Below, piece by piece: positions 1-8,063 of a DNA stretch of 44,669 nt. The DNA is from Bacteroidota bacterium (GTDB lineage: Bacteria > Bacteroidota > Bacteroidia > Bacteroidales > GCA-2748055). Location of the stretch: NCBI GenBank assembly GCA_003648635.1, contig QMPQ01000003.1:1-44669 (forward strand). Reading direction: 5' to 3'. Both the position numbers and the translations under genes were made by a program. Below the pieces are notes generated by a model. That model saw only the letters and a program-made list of their open reading frames with translations, was not told the origin of the DNA and did not search any database. Each line of letters starts with the position of its first letter. Position 1 is the first letter of the stretch.

Positions 1-408
1 AAGAATCCTTCTGAAACGGCGATTTTTGGAACCAGGGGAGGCAGCGGCGTGGTCTCCATTTTTACGAAGAAAGGTGGAGTTCCTGACTACTCACAAAAGT
101 ATATCCCGGGTACCATAGCAGAAAAACTGATGGGTTATGCGTCCAAGCGGGAGTTCTACACGCCAAAATATACAGGTGAAAACATTAATTCAGAAAAACC
201 TGATCATCGCATTGTACAATTTTGGGATCCCAATATTTTCACTGAAAAGGGTAAAGCTTCCGTTACATTCTTCTCCTCCGATGATATTTCAAGGTACAAA
301 GTCTATGTGGAGGGAATCACCAAAGAAGGTAGAATCTGTTTAGGAACGGCAGAATTCGAAGTAAATAGGAAAAATGATAGCCATCATTATTCAGGCAGGG
401 CCCATTGA
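1..408 (+). CDS. MG2/TonB-plug outer-membrane-associated protein, C-terminal fragment (5' truncated)
   Basis: The frame is open from base 1, so this is the last 135 residues of a longer protein, ending at a TGA at 406-408. The first residues contain AIFGTRGGSGVVSIFTKKG, the typical end of a TonB-receptor plug domain. No 22-strand barrel follows. Instead about 100 residues lead to an Ig-like end, YKVYVEGITKEGRICLGTAEFEV. That architecture is known from large Bacteroidota proteins with macroglobulin-like MG2 domains and a C-terminal plug, thought to act at the cell surface; the exact role is not established. The last 22 bases overlap the 3' end of the convergent peptidase gene. A conventional TonB receptor is unlikely because the protein stops too soon after the plug. 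Confidence 0.6.
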   Translation, partial: KNPSETAIFGTRGGSGVVSIFTKKGGVPDYSQKYIPGTIAEKLMGYASKREFYTPKYTGENINSEKPDHRIVQFWDPNIFTEKGKASVTFFSSDDISRYKVYVEGITKEGRICLGTAEFEVNRKNDSHHYSGRAH

Positions 409-2228
409 ATGTTTGCAGCTCCTCCCACCACAGGCAGGCTTATGCTGGTGGCATCCAGATCTACTGTCAGCTTCGTTCCGGGCTCAGGCCAGAGTGTAAA
501 TTCCCTGTCGCTTGAGAAGATCATCAGGCCAATCTTCTGTCCTTTGGGGATGATTTGATCGTCGGGTTGAAGCTTAAAGGTCAGGGAATAGAACTCACCG
601 GGTACCAGAGCTTCACTTTCGTATAGAGAACTATGGTTCTGTGGATCGGCCCAGCCACGGGTGATGATGTTATCGGTAATTTTTGGCCTTCTTCCTTCCT
701 GCCAGGGCAAGGACACCAGCCACACCGAGAGATTTACGGCAGGCTTATTCGCTGCTACCCGGATGGTGATTTCAGGAAGTCCGGAGATATGTAAATCTTC
801 GGCTAACTCGGGAGTGAGATAGATAAGCCTATGATTGGTGATCTCAGCCTCGGCCAGGGCTGATCCATCGAAGGAGTAGTTATCCACCAGGGTTTCGCTT
901 CCCTGTCCTTCTGTTTTATTCATGCTGAGCGTGCCCCTGGCAGGAGCACCTGCAGTCAGATAAAAGCTAACAGGCTCAGCCTCCGGATTGGGAAAATCTT
1001 TGTAAGAGGTGGGATCCGCGGGTTTGTCATTCTCCCTGACAATCCAGGCCCGGGCATCTTTCTCCACCCCATTTTCGATTCCATGGAGGTAGCGTGTAAA
1101 CCACCGGTTCATCATGCTCATGGGTGGTGGACCACCGTGACCATTCTGGTGATAATAGATCTGGGCGGGGATTCCTTTTTCTTTGGCCGCGGTGTAGATT
1201 CGATAGCTATGCTCGGGCATTACATTCCAGTCATTGAGGCCATGCGACATGAGCAAGGCAGCTTTCATGGGATCCATATCGTTCAGATAGTCCCTCCCTT
1301 CCCAAAAATCATTCAGATCGCCAGTGATGCGATCCATCCCCTCTTTCATTTCCTTATCTCTTACCGTCGCATTATTATAGGCTCTTTTGGATTCATCTCC
1401 GCTGTGGATAAAGTCATACAATACATCAATGTCCTCACCCAGGTATCCTCCAGGGGATCGGACCAGTCCGTTGGATCGGTAATAGTGGTAGTAGGAAGTA
1501 CCGGGTGCGACTGGGATAATGGCCTCGAGTCCCTCCACACCCGTGGTGGCAGCTGCCAGCGGTAGGGTTCCATTGTAGGAGGTGCCGGTCATGCCCACCT
1601 TGCCGGTGCACCAGTAAGCAGTTACGGTTTCATCCCCATCGGGCGTGGAATAGCCTTTGGCCCGGCCACATAGCCAGTCGATGACCGCTTTGGGAGCCAG
1701 CGATTCGTTATCGCCACCTACCGTGGGTGAACCCTGAGACAATCCGGTACCCGGAGAAGAAGAATGAACAACGATGTATCCCCTGGGAACCCAGGTTTTG
1801 ATTTGTGAATTTGAAATGATGGGGCGCTTTCCCCTGCGGGTGACCTCCGGGTGAACGCGGTCAGCGGCCATCTCCCCCAGCTCATGTTTCACATCCCAGA
1901 ACATTCCATCCGGGAAGCCGGCCGTTCCGGCAAAATAGGGACTGGTTTCATACACCACTGGTAGTTTCAGGCCTTCAGTGTCTGTCTGCTTGGGCCGGGT
2001 GACTGCCACATGCATTCTGTCAGGCTTCTGATCCCCGTCTGTATCAAATTCTGTCTCCACCCAGAGATCATGCCTGATCCAGTCATCCCGGTTTTCAAAG
2101 GCAGGAACAATTTGCGCCTCTCCGTTTTCGAAAACTGGAACAGCCTTTTTACCGGACTGAGCCATGGAGGGAAGGAGAATTGCAAAGGATAGTAAGAATA
2201 GGATGGAAAATCTGAAATACGGTTTCAT
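387..2228 (-). CDS. Secreted S15-type (CocE/NonD) alpha/beta hydrolase, X-Pro dipeptidyl-peptidase-like
   Basis: This 613-residue protein has an N-terminal signal peptide (MKPYFRF, a hydrophobic core, then SMAQS), so it is exported. The ATG at 2228 is preferred because it starts the signal peptide and a matching promoter lies just upstream; an in-frame extension to 2324 would put 32 implausible residues in front. The nucleophile elbow GTSYNG carries Ser at about residue 217. A later NDWNV segment and GHGGPP supply plausible Asp and His of the triad. The C-terminal third looks like the beta-rich domain of S15/CocE enzymes (SFYLTAG, then a WLVSLPW strand region). Family members cleave X-Pro dipeptides or hydrolyse esters and acyl bonds; substrate cannot be told from sequence. 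Its 3' end overlaps the upstream-located convergent gene by 22 bases. Confidence 0.85.
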   Translation of the reverse strand: MKPYFRFSILFLLSFAILLPSMAQSGKKAVPVFENGEAQIVPAFENRDDWIRHDLWVETEFDTDGDQKPDRMHVAVTRPKQTDTEGLKLPVVYETSPYFAGTAGFPDGMFWDVKHELGEMAADRVHPEVTRRGKRPIISNSQIKTWVPRGYIVVHSSSPGTGLSQGSPTVGGDNESLAPKAVIDWLCGRAKGYSTPDGDETVTAYWCTGKVGMTGTSYNGTLPLAAATTGVEGLEAIIPVAPGTSYYHYYRSNGLVRSPGGYLGEDIDVLYDFIHSGDESKRAYNNATVRDKEMKEGMDRITGDLNDFWEGRDYLNDMDPMKAALLMSHGLNDWNVMPEHSYRIYTAAKEKGIPAQIYYHQNGHGGPPPMSMMNRWFTRYLHGIENGVEKDARAWIVRENDKPADPTSYKDFPNPEAEPVSFYLTAGAPARGTLSMNKTEGQGSETLVDNYSFDGSALAEAEITNHRLIYLTPELAEDLHISGLPEITIRVAANKPAVNLSVWLVSLPWQEGRRPKITDNIITRGWADPQNHSSLYESEALVPGEFYSLTFKLQPDDQIIPKGQKIGLMIFSSDREFTLWPEPGTKLTVDLDATSISLPVVGGAANIQWALPE

Positions 2229-2262
2229 GGTTGACAATTTGAAGATTCGGATTTGAAAGGGG

Positions 2263-2294
2263 TAAATATATCCAAAAAGAGATGATTCCCCCAA
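2263..2294 (-). promoter_or_regulatory. Candidate Bacteroidota promoter of the S15 peptidase gene
   Basis: Read on the minus strand, TTG (2294-2292) is followed by 21 bases and then TATATTTA (2270-2263). The second element matches the TAnnTTTG -7 consensus at seven of eight positions. Transcription would start near 2257, giving a leader of about 28 bases before the ATG at 2228, and would exclude the upstream extension of the reading frame. Confidence 0.5.
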
Positions 2295-2483
2295 TGACTT
2301 AATCTGCTTCAGGGATGGCTGCACTCTGATTAGTATTGTTGCTGCGTATTTTGAACCCCCGGCATCATTCTAGGATATGGAAAATCAAGACATGCAGCAA
2401 CAACAGACACAGTAGGAGATATACCGCAGGGGAAATGAAAAGAGCCGCAATTAGCTTTAGTGCTTATTGCGACTCTTTATTTG

Positions 2484-2558
2484 TGGGATGTACTGGAATC
2501 GAACCGGTGACCTCTTGCCTGTCAAGCAAGCGCTCTGAACCAACTGAGCTAACACCCC
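2484..2558 (-). tRNA. tRNA-Val (anticodon GAC)
   Basis: A full cloverleaf can be folded on the minus strand. The acceptor stem GGGGTGT pairs with ACATCCC (one G-U pair), and the discriminator base is A. The D arm is GCTC-AGTTGGTTCA-GAGC. The anticodon stem is CTTGC/GCAAG with loop TTGACAG, so the anticodon is GAC (2521-2523), reading GUC valine codons. The T arm is ACCGG-TTCGATT-CCAGT, with one C-A mismatch at the middle pair. CCA is not encoded (the following bases are CAA), so the 3' end must be added enzymatically. It stands alone, with no other tRNA nearby. Confidence 0.93.
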
Positions 2559-2568
2559 TTTCGGAGGA

Positions 2569-2603
2569 CGAAGTTAATAAAAATCGGGATTACCTGTATG
2601 CAA
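2569..2603 (-). promoter_or_regulatory. Possible promoter of the tRNA-Val gene
   Basis: On the minus strand TAACTTCG (2576-2569) matches TAnnTTTG at seven of eight positions and ends ten bases before the tRNA 5' end. A TTG at 2603-2601 lies 24 bases upstream, slightly longer than usual spacing. The placement directly before the tRNA supports it; the sequence match alone is weak. Confidence 0.35.
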
Positions 2604-3333
2604 CTTTGTTATCGAAATTTTCATCTATCTCTCGCTTAATAGTCTTCCATTTAAGCATGACGGAGAGTGATATATACCAGATTCCCGTTGATTCAAACTG
2701 CGAGTAATCCACATCCTCACCAAAATCCTGTCCAACGAAGTCCTTGTTCAGGAAATCGTTCATATAATATTTGAATTTCAGGTTAAATCCTCCGGGAAAC
2801 TGTAAGCCAACAAACCAGGAGGGAATCCATGTATTCACTCGGTCACTGTTCCATGCGGTGAACTTGTATTTATCGCCATCAATAAATTTTTTCTGCTTAT
2901 AATGAAACATCCACTCATATTCAACACCCCCGTATGCAAAGAAATTATCATCGAACGATCCCACTTTAATTGCAAGGGGGAAACCCAGGGCGTAACTCCT
3001 GTGCTTGATCTTCGTGTTTTTATTGTAATTGATGTCTGTATTGTCCACATCATATCCAACATTCTGATAATAGTCCTCCATAATTAGCCCGACATTTCGT
3101 ATAGACAAACCAGTATATAGACCAAGGTTGTCTGTAAAATTAAAGTTGATCTGCTGCTGGACATGAAGAAAGATGGTAAAACGCATATTGGTATTTACAT
3201 CTACCCCATTGAAGTTCACATCGGCTCCAGAAAGGATGATCTCACCTCCCGAGGACATATAAATATTCTTGTTTTGTGCTTTCAGGGTAAAAAATGCCAG
3301 GGTCAGTATCAGAATGAGTAGGTACCTTTTCAT
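2590..3333 (-). CDS. Outer-membrane beta-barrel protein, porin-like, unknown role
   Basis: A 247-residue protein with a clear signal peptide (MKRYLLILILTLAFFTLKA, cleaved before QN). The mature part alternates hydrophobic and polar residues with many aromatics and Tyr/Trp strand ends, for example LGLYTGLSIRNVGLIM, FAYGGVEYEWMFHY and WFVGLQFPGGFNLKFKYYMNDF. It finishes with strand-like WYISLSVMLKWK near the C-terminus, consistent with an 8- to 10-strand barrel of the outer-membrane 'porin family' type. It starts two bases after the aminotransferase stop, so it is the last gene of a three-gene minus-strand operon with the permease and aminotransferase. No specific function can be assigned. Confidence 0.7.
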   Translation of the reverse strand: MKRYLLILILTLAFFTLKAQNKNIYMSSGGEIILSGADVNFNGVDVNTNMRFTIFLHVQQQINFNFTDNLGLYTGLSIRNVGLIMEDYYQNVGYDVDNTDINYNKNTKIKHRSYALGFPLAIKVGSFDDNFFAYGGVEYEWMFHYKQKKFIDGDKYKFTAWNSDRVNTWIPSWFVGLQFPGGFNLKFKYYMNDFLNKDFVGQDFGEDVDYSQFESTGIWYISLSVMLKWKTIKREIDENFDNKVAYR

Positions 3334-3335
3334 AA

Positions 3336-4154
3336 TTATTGTGTTAGGTTATTTTGAACTAATCGATTAAACTTATCCATAAGAAGCCGAAGCAGCGGAT
3401 GATCCACATCAAAACAAAAGTCATCAATCTGTTTTACCGGAAGAACCTTCGGGGAGGTGCCTGATATAAATACAGAAACCAGGCTGTCCAGGGCATCTTT
3501 TGAAATGGTCCTTTCCTCGATTAGAATCCCCTCACCAGCAGCGATCTCCAGCACATATTTCCTGGTTATCCCGGGTAGAATACTCCTTTCAGGAGTGGTA
3601 ATCAGGCTGCCATTCCGGTCGATATAAAAGATATTGGAGCGGCTTCCTTCGGTGATCTGGTTTTGAGAATTTATCAGGGCCGCTTCATACACCCCTTGTT
3701 CCAGGATGTACCTGGAAACGGAGTTCCTGAAATGATCATCCCATTTTTTTATTCCCGGATTGGGCCTTACGTGGGGATAGATATGCAGCTTGACCCCTTT
3801 TTTATACATGCCTGGATCAGGGTAGAAGTAGGGGATAAAGTAGCATAGTAGTAAGGGTGTGTTCCCATTGGAATTTTGCAGGCAGATCCGGATGTTACCT
3901 TTCTTGAATAAATTTTCATTGATAAGCAGATCCAGATTTTCAATGATCGCTTGATTACCCGGGTAAGATATTTCTGAGCCTGAGATCGACTGTTGAAGTC
4001 TCTCCAGGTGATCATGCAGAAACAGCAGTTTCCCGTCAATTAGTCTGACAACCTCATAATAGATATCGGCAGACATATCAGGAATACTGCCCGATGCATT
4101 TACCGATATACCGTTTATAACATACTTCTTACCTAATATCTTTCCTGTTATCAT
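3336..4154 (-). CDS. Class IV PLP-dependent aminotransferase (branched-chain / D-amino-acid / PabC-like lyase family)
   Basis: The 272-residue protein has the fold-type IV pattern. Near the start is YYEVVRLIDGKLLFLHDHLERL, the family's substrate-side helix. The GIKKWDDHFR region supplies the PLP-binding lysine (Lys136 by alignment with PabC GLKTLN; Lys137 is adjacent). ITEGSRSNIF and PGITRKYVLEIA follow, and VFISGTSPKVLPVKQID forms the C-terminal phosphate/specificity loop. Members are branched-chain aminotransferases, D-amino-acid aminotransferases or 4-amino-4-deoxychorismate lyases. The sequence does not separate these, and no pabA/pabB lies nearby to favour folate synthesis. It overlaps the permease stop by four bases (ATGA), indicating translational coupling. 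Confidence 0.85.
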   Translation of the reverse strand: MITGKILGKKYVINGISVNASGSIPDMSADIYYEVVRLIDGKLLFLHDHLERLQQSISGSEISYPGNQAIIENLDLLINENLFKKGNIRICLQNSNGNTPLLLCYFIPYFYPDPGMYKKGVKLHIYPHVRPNPGIKKWDDHFRNSVSRYILEQGVYEAALINSQNQITEGSRSNIFYIDRNGSLITTPERSILPGITRKYVLEIAAGEGILIEERTISKDALDSLVSVFISGTSPKVLPVKQIDDFCFDVDHPLLRLLMDKFNRLVQNNLTQ

Positions 4155-6589
4155 TCCACCCTTATGGAGGTAGCCGGATTCATCCGCGAGGCTTTAATTG
4201 ACTGCCAGCTGACGGTGATCACGGCAATAGTTAGTGATAACAACAAAGATATGATAAAGGTCCAGAATGGGAAGTCAATCCGGTAGGTGAAGTTCTGGAG
4301 CCAGGGTTTGATCACAAAATATGATATGGGCCATGCGATCACGTTGCTGATAATCACCCATCGGGCGAATTGAAGCAGGAACAGGATCAAAATTTGATTC
4401 TGTGTGGCACCCATCACTCTTCGGAGTCCAGTCTCCCGGGTACGTTTCACCGTCATAAATGCAGAGAGTCCCAGCAATCCCAGGGCGGCAATAAATATGA
4501 TAAGTATTGTAAAAGCAAGCACCAGGGTAAATACAATTTTTTCCTCTACATATAATTCATCCAGTTCATCACTGAGATAACTATATTGAATAGGGTAGGA
4601 TGGATTGAACACTTCCCGCTTTTCTTCCACCCAGCTCAGGACTTCGGGCAGCTGATCATTTGAGACCCTTACATGGAGTAACCTTAGGAAGGGTACATTT
4701 TCCCTGCAGATGAACACCAATGGTTCTATGGGATTGTGTAAGGATCCGTAATTGTAGTCCTGGACAACTCCGATGATCTCCGCCTCTGGTGCCGTAACAC
4801 CCTGGATTTGTGGGGCGAGCAAGAATTTTTTACCGATGGCCTCTTCACCCCACTGCATTTCCCGCACCAGGGCCTCATTTACAACGATGGCATTGGCCTG
4901 ATCGGAACCAAATTCTCTGTCATAGAAGCGACCCTGAGCCAGGGTCATACCCATCACGTTCAGGTAATCATAATCAACTATAATGTTGTTGAAGGTCATC
5001 TCCTGCATTTCGCCATTGTTGTCTTCAGCCATCATCACCTGTTTTCCGTGATTTCGTCCCGGAGCAGTAAAAGAGAAACCGGTTTCAACAACTGCAGGGT
5101 GTCTTTCAATCTCTTCCCGGAAGGCATTTGCATTATTGAAAACCGTTGTATCATTCAGGGTTAATAGCAGTATGTTTTCGCTGTCGAATCCCAGGTCCTT
5201 ATTTTGTATGAACTCCATCTGAAGAGCAATCACTATAGACCCAATAACCATAACTGCTGAGACCAGGAATTGTACAACGACCAGTCCGTGCCTGATCCAA
5301 CCCCGGTCCTTTGCGCTAATTCCGTTCCCTTTGAGGATGGAAATCGGATTGAATGAGGCGAGGTAGATAGATGGATAAAGACCTGACAGCACGCCAGTAA
5401 GAATGGAAATGCCAAGGATAAAGATGAGCACTGAGGGTTTGACCAGGACTGCCCAGGTGAAAGTGCTGGATGTGAGATTATTGAATTGTGGAAGAATCAG
5501 AAGAACCAGGAAGGCCGACAGGATGCCTGCTGCCAGGGCCATCATAATGGACTCTCCCAGGAATTGGGATCGCAATATATTTTTGCTTGCTCCACCCACT
5601 TTTCTAATACCGATCTCCTTGCCGCGACTTGTTGCTCGGGCAGTAGTCAGATTGGTATAGTTGATGCTGGCTATAACGATCAGCAGTACGCCAATGATTC
5701 CCATGATATACACATAATTCATGTTTCCCCTGGCTTGGTCGTACTGTAATTCGGTTTTTTGAAAATGGACATCGGCCAGGGGAGTAATCCTGAGATCAAA
5801 AGAAGCTTTGATTTGTTCTCCCAGTTCCGCCATGTATTTGTCATAGAATTCTGGAAATTTAGCGAGGACCATTTCCGGGTTGGTATTATCTGCCATAAGG
5901 ACATATGCGTAGGTGGCCATCCTCCAGAACGATATTGCGCTTCTGTCATTGAATTGTGCGGAACCTATTTGTTCTTCAATGGTTTTAGTTGATATCAGGG
6001 CATTGTATCTCAAGTGAACGTTTACCGGGAGTTCTTCAAATACACCAGTTATGGTATAGTTAGATCCGTCCAGGGCCTTCATGCTTTCACCTATCACTTC
6101 AAGCGATCCGAAATATTTTTTTGCCATGGAAGCGCTTACCACCATTGTATAGGGATCATTTAATGCCGTATTGCGATCGCCCGAGATAAAGGGAATAGTG
6201 AAGACTTTAAAAATCGTGGAGTCGGCAAAGGCGATACTATCCTCCATAAAGGCGTCTTCCCCTTTTTCGAAATAGAGGTTTGGCCGGGGAAGAATCCTGA
6301 CATACTCCTCAATTTCCGGATATTCATCTTTCAGCGTTGGAGCAAGGGGAAGCTGAACAAGAGCCATTAGATCCCTGTTTTCATTGATGGTAAAATCGCC
6401 TTCCAGCCTGTAAATGCGATCAATATGCTCATTATGTTTGTCGTAGGTAAGCTGGTCCTGAACATAGAGAAAGATCAGAATGGAGGCTGTGATCCCAACA
6501 GCCAGCCCAAGCAGGTTTAACAGCGTAAAAAATTTATCCCGGACGGCATTTCTAACCAGGGAAAGCAGGTAATTTTTGAAAAGTGACAT
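4151..6589 (-). CDS. MacB/FtsX-type ABC transporter permease (duplicated, without fused ATPase)
   Basis: The 812-residue membrane protein has two copies of a periplasmic MacB-PCD-like domain plus FtsX-type membrane segments. The N-terminus, KNYLLSLVRNAVRDKFFT followed by a hydrophobic helix (about 21-43) and YVQDQLTYDKHN, is diagnostic of this Bacteroidota family. Further helices lie around residue 290 (YIMGIIGVLLIVIASINYTN), then GKEIGIRKVGG, a second periplasmic domain, and a repeat of the FtsX end (TRETGLRRVMGAT). Family members do not transport in the usual sense; they couple cytosolic ATPase to extracytoplasmic export or stress responses. No ATP-binding subunit is encoded here, so it must borrow one. 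First gene of the operon with the aminotransferase and barrel; divergent from the receiver gene. Confidence 0.9.
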   Translation of the reverse strand: MSLFKNYLLSLVRNAVRDKFFTLLNLLGLAVGITASILIFLYVQDQLTYDKHNEHIDRIYRLEGDFTINENRDLMALVQLPLAPTLKDEYPEIEEYVRILPRPNLYFEKGEDAFMEDSIAFADSTIFKVFTIPFISGDRNTALNDPYTMVVSASMAKKYFGSLEVIGESMKALDGSNYTITGVFEELPVNVHLRYNALISTKTIEEQIGSAQFNDRSAISFWRMATYAYVLMADNTNPEMVLAKFPEFYDKYMAELGEQIKASFDLRITPLADVHFQKTELQYDQARGNMNYVYIMGIIGVLLIVIASINYTNLTTARATSRGKEIGIRKVGGASKNILRSQFLGESIMMALAAGILSAFLVLLILPQFNNLTSSTFTWAVLVKPSVLIFILGISILTGVLSGLYPSIYLASFNPISILKGNGISAKDRGWIRHGLVVVQFLVSAVMVIGSIVIALQMEFIQNKDLGFDSENILLLTLNDTTVFNNANAFREEIERHPAVVETGFSFTAPGRNHGKQVMMAEDNNGEMQEMTFNNIIVDYDYLNVMGMTLAQGRFYDREFGSDQANAIVVNEALVREMQWGEEAIGKKFLLAPQIQGVTAPEAEIIGVVQDYNYGSLHNPIEPLVFICRENVPFLRLLHVRVSNDQLPEVLSWVEEKREVFNPSYPIQYSYLSDELDELYVEEKIVFTLVLAFTILIIFIAALGLLGLSAFMTVKRTRETGLRRVMGATQNQILILFLLQFARWVIISNVIAWPISYFVIKPWLQNFTYRIDFPFWTFIISLLLSLTIAVITVSWQSIKASRMNPATSIRVE

Positions 6590-6612
6590 CAGAGTGTGCG
6601 TTTATTGGTTAT

Positions 6613-6645
6613 GCAATCTATAATGAATTCAATAGCAGTGCCAAA
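6613..6645 (-). promoter_or_regulatory. Candidate promoter of the permease operon
   Basis: On the minus strand TTTG (6645-6642) is followed by 21 bases and TAGATTGC (6620-6613), a partial match to TAnnTTTG. Transcription would begin near 6607, just before the ATG at 6589. Spacing is within the usual Bacteroidota range but the -7 element is imperfect. Confidence 0.4.
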
Positions 6646-6686
6646 TCAGTTAAGTAATTAATAATCAATTGCTAATCATAAACATG

Positions 6687-6735
6687 CTTATACGAAGGTG
6701 TCCGCTTACGTATAAGGACCGTTCAGTATCGGACA
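6687..6735. promoter_or_regulatory. Nested inverted repeats between divergent permease and receiver genes (candidate operator)
   Basis: Two dyads interlock here. CTTATACG (6687-6694) is perfectly complementary to CGTATAAG (6709-6716) across 14 bases. TGTCCG (6699-6704) is perfectly complementary to CGGACA (6730-6735) across 25 bases, with an extra GGACCG half-site-like element at 6716-6721. They sit about 70 bases upstream of the predicted permease promoter and about 15 bases upstream of the predicted receiver promoter, so a regulator bound here could control either gene. The regulator is unknown. Confidence 0.45.
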
Positions 6736-6748
6736 TAGTCAAATTCGT

Positions 6749-6777
6749 TTTGTCGTAAAAAATTATTTGCTACTTTT
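6749..6777 (+). promoter_or_regulatory. Candidate promoter of the receiver-domain gene
   Basis: TTTG (6749-6752) is followed by 18 bases and TACTTTT (6771-6777), close to TAnnTTTG. Transcription would start near 6784, leaving a leader of about 30 bases before the ATG at 6814. Confidence 0.4.
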
Positions 6778-6813
6778 ATTTACTGATATCTGAAACAGCG
6801 ATTATAATCTTTG

Positions 6814-7191
6814 ATGAGCAGGCCAATCTTCTTTATTGACGACGACACAGTGATTCTGAATCTGATGGAATTTACCTTTCAGAGCAGGCACGATTATGAG
6901 GTGGTATGTTTCCGTACCGGGGAAGAATGCCTGGAGAACCTGGATCAGAATCCAAGGCTCATAGTACTGGATCATATTCTTGCCGGGGCTGGCGAAAACA
7001 AGCTAAATGGACTGGATACATTGAAGGAGATACGAAAAGTCAATACATATGTTCCAGTTGTTATTCTTACCGGGCAGGGAGACGATTCCCTTCTAAGCGA
7101 GTTCATGGAGAATGGGGCAAACAGGTACCTGACCAAAGACGATTATTTTATTGACTCACTCATTGAGACCATTCAGCAGATGATTCGCTGA
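6814..7191 (+). CDS. Single-domain response regulator (orphan receiver)
   Basis: The 125-residue protein is one CheY-like receiver domain and nothing else. Visible landmarks are the acidic pocket FIDDD (residues 7-11), phospho-acceptor Asp53 in IVLDHIL, the switch Thr86 in VVILTGQ and Lys108 in YLTKDD. All residues needed for phosphorylation are present. With no output domain it must act by protein contact or as a phosphorelay intermediate. No histidine kinase or phosphotransfer protein is encoded nearby. The ATG at 6814 is chosen over an immediately preceding in-frame TTG at 6811. It is divergent from the permease operon and separated by 100 bases from yceD, which has its own promoter. Confidence 0.88.
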   Translation: MSRPIFFIDDDTVILNLMEFTFQSRHDYEVVCFRTGEECLENLDQNPRLIVLDHILAGAGENKLNGLDTLKEIRKVNTYVPVVILTGQGDDSLLSEFMENGANRYLTKDDYFIDSLIETIQQMIR

Positions 7192-7236
7192 TGCCTCCCC
7201 TTTTAATCTCCTTACTGTCATGAATTAATGGAGATC

Positions 7237-7271
7237 TTTGTTTTTTTATATGAGATAAATTTATACTTTTG
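7237..7271 (+). promoter_or_regulatory. Promoter of the yceD-rpmF-plsX-fabH train
   Basis: TTTG (7237-7240) and a perfect TACTTTTG (7264-7271, TAnnTTTG) are separated by 23 bases. Transcription would start near 7277 with a leader of about 15 bases to the GTG at 7292. This is the best-placed start for the long downstream gene series. Confidence 0.6.
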
Positions 7272-7291
7272 CACTCCCAAATTGAAGCGTT

Positions 7292-7831
7292 GTGAGAAAG
7301 CGGGGTTCATATGCAGTACGCATTTCGGGTTTAGGAGAAGGCGATCACGATTTTTCATTTGAGCTTGACAGGCAGTTCTTTGTTTTATTTGAGCATCCGG
7401 ATATCAGCAACGGAAATGTACATGCGGAGGTGACCCTGGAAAAGAAAACAGGCGTCTTCTCTCTCCATTTTTCACTTACAGGGAATGTGGAGGTACTATG
7501 TGACCGTTGTCTGGAGAAATTTTCGACTGATATTTCTACCACCCAGACCATTTTTGTGAAGGTGGGAGAAACACCGGGCGAAATTGAGGATGATGTCTTG
7601 ATCATTGCAAGGGGCGATCACGAGATAGAGGTGGGTCAGTATCTGTATGAGTTTATTATGCTGGCACTTCCCTGTCAAAAGGTTCATCCTGATGATTCTG
7701 ATGGACACTCCACTTGCAACCCGGAGATGTTGAAACAACTGGATGCTCACAGTACAAAAGAACCTGAAAGGGAAGAAAAGATTGATCCCAGGTGGGATGC
7801 ACTTAAAGGAATTATTGAAAAAAACGAATAA
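7292..7831 (+). CDS. yceD: YceD/DUF177 family protein linked to L32
   Basis: This 179-residue protein belongs to the YceD (DUF177) family, almost always encoded just before rpmF. Members have been tied to 23S rRNA or large-subunit biogenesis, but the biochemical role is unsettled. The central [12 protein letters not shown] shows the CxxC-type motif of the family, followed by an acidic strand ([32 protein letters not shown]). The C-terminus [12 protein letters not shown] is also typical. The start is a GTG because no in-frame ATG precedes the conserved N-terminus and the predicted transcript begins only about 15 bases upstream. Two bases separate it from rpmF. Confidence 0.9.
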   Translation: MRKRGSYAVRISGLGEGDHDFSFELDRQFFVLFEHPDISNGNVHAEVTLEKKTGVFSLHFSLTGNVEVLCDRCLEKFSTDISTTQTIFVKVGETPGEIEDDVLIIARGDHEIEVGQYLYEFIMLALPCQKVHPDDSDGHSTCNPEMLKQLDAHSTKEPEREEKIDPRWDALKGIIEKNE

Positions 7832-7833
7832 CT

Positions 7834-8028
7834 ATGGCACATCCAAAAAGAAAGACTTCAAAGACCAGAAGAGACAAGAGAAGAACGCATTATAAAGCTG
7901 AGGCTCCTACACTCTCTACCTGTGCAACTACAGGGACAGTTCACGAACGTCACCGTGCTTACTACGTGGATGGGAACCTTTACTATAAAGGGAAACTCGT
8001 AATCGACGCTGAAGCCGATTTAGCTTAG
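7834..8028 (+). CDS. rpmF: 50S ribosomal protein L32
   Basis: The 64-residue basic protein starts [21 protein letters not shown], the unmistakable L32 N-terminus, followed by [17 protein letters not shown]. It is a component of the large ribosomal subunit. Zinc-binding L32 forms have four cysteines; here only one is present, so it is the cysteine-poor form. It lies between yceD and plsX in the widely conserved yceD-rpmF-plsX-fabH order. Confidence 0.97.
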   Translation: MAHPKRKTSKTRRDKRRTHYKAEAPTLSTCATTGTVHERHRAYYVDGNLYYKGKLVIDAEADLA

Positions 8029-8063
8029 CTAAGACATTCATTAGGGCATTAGCCCGATAACCC

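Noticed and set aside
1083..1565. Plus-strand reading frame of 160 codons inside the S15 gene
   Set aside because: It is antisense to a well-supported gene with intact catalytic motifs and has no domain of its own.
2336..2707. Plus-strand reading frame of 123 codons containing GCTGIEPVTSCLSSKRSEPTELTP
   Set aside because: This peptide is the antisense translation of a tRNA gene, a well-known false annotation; the frame also runs into the barrel gene.
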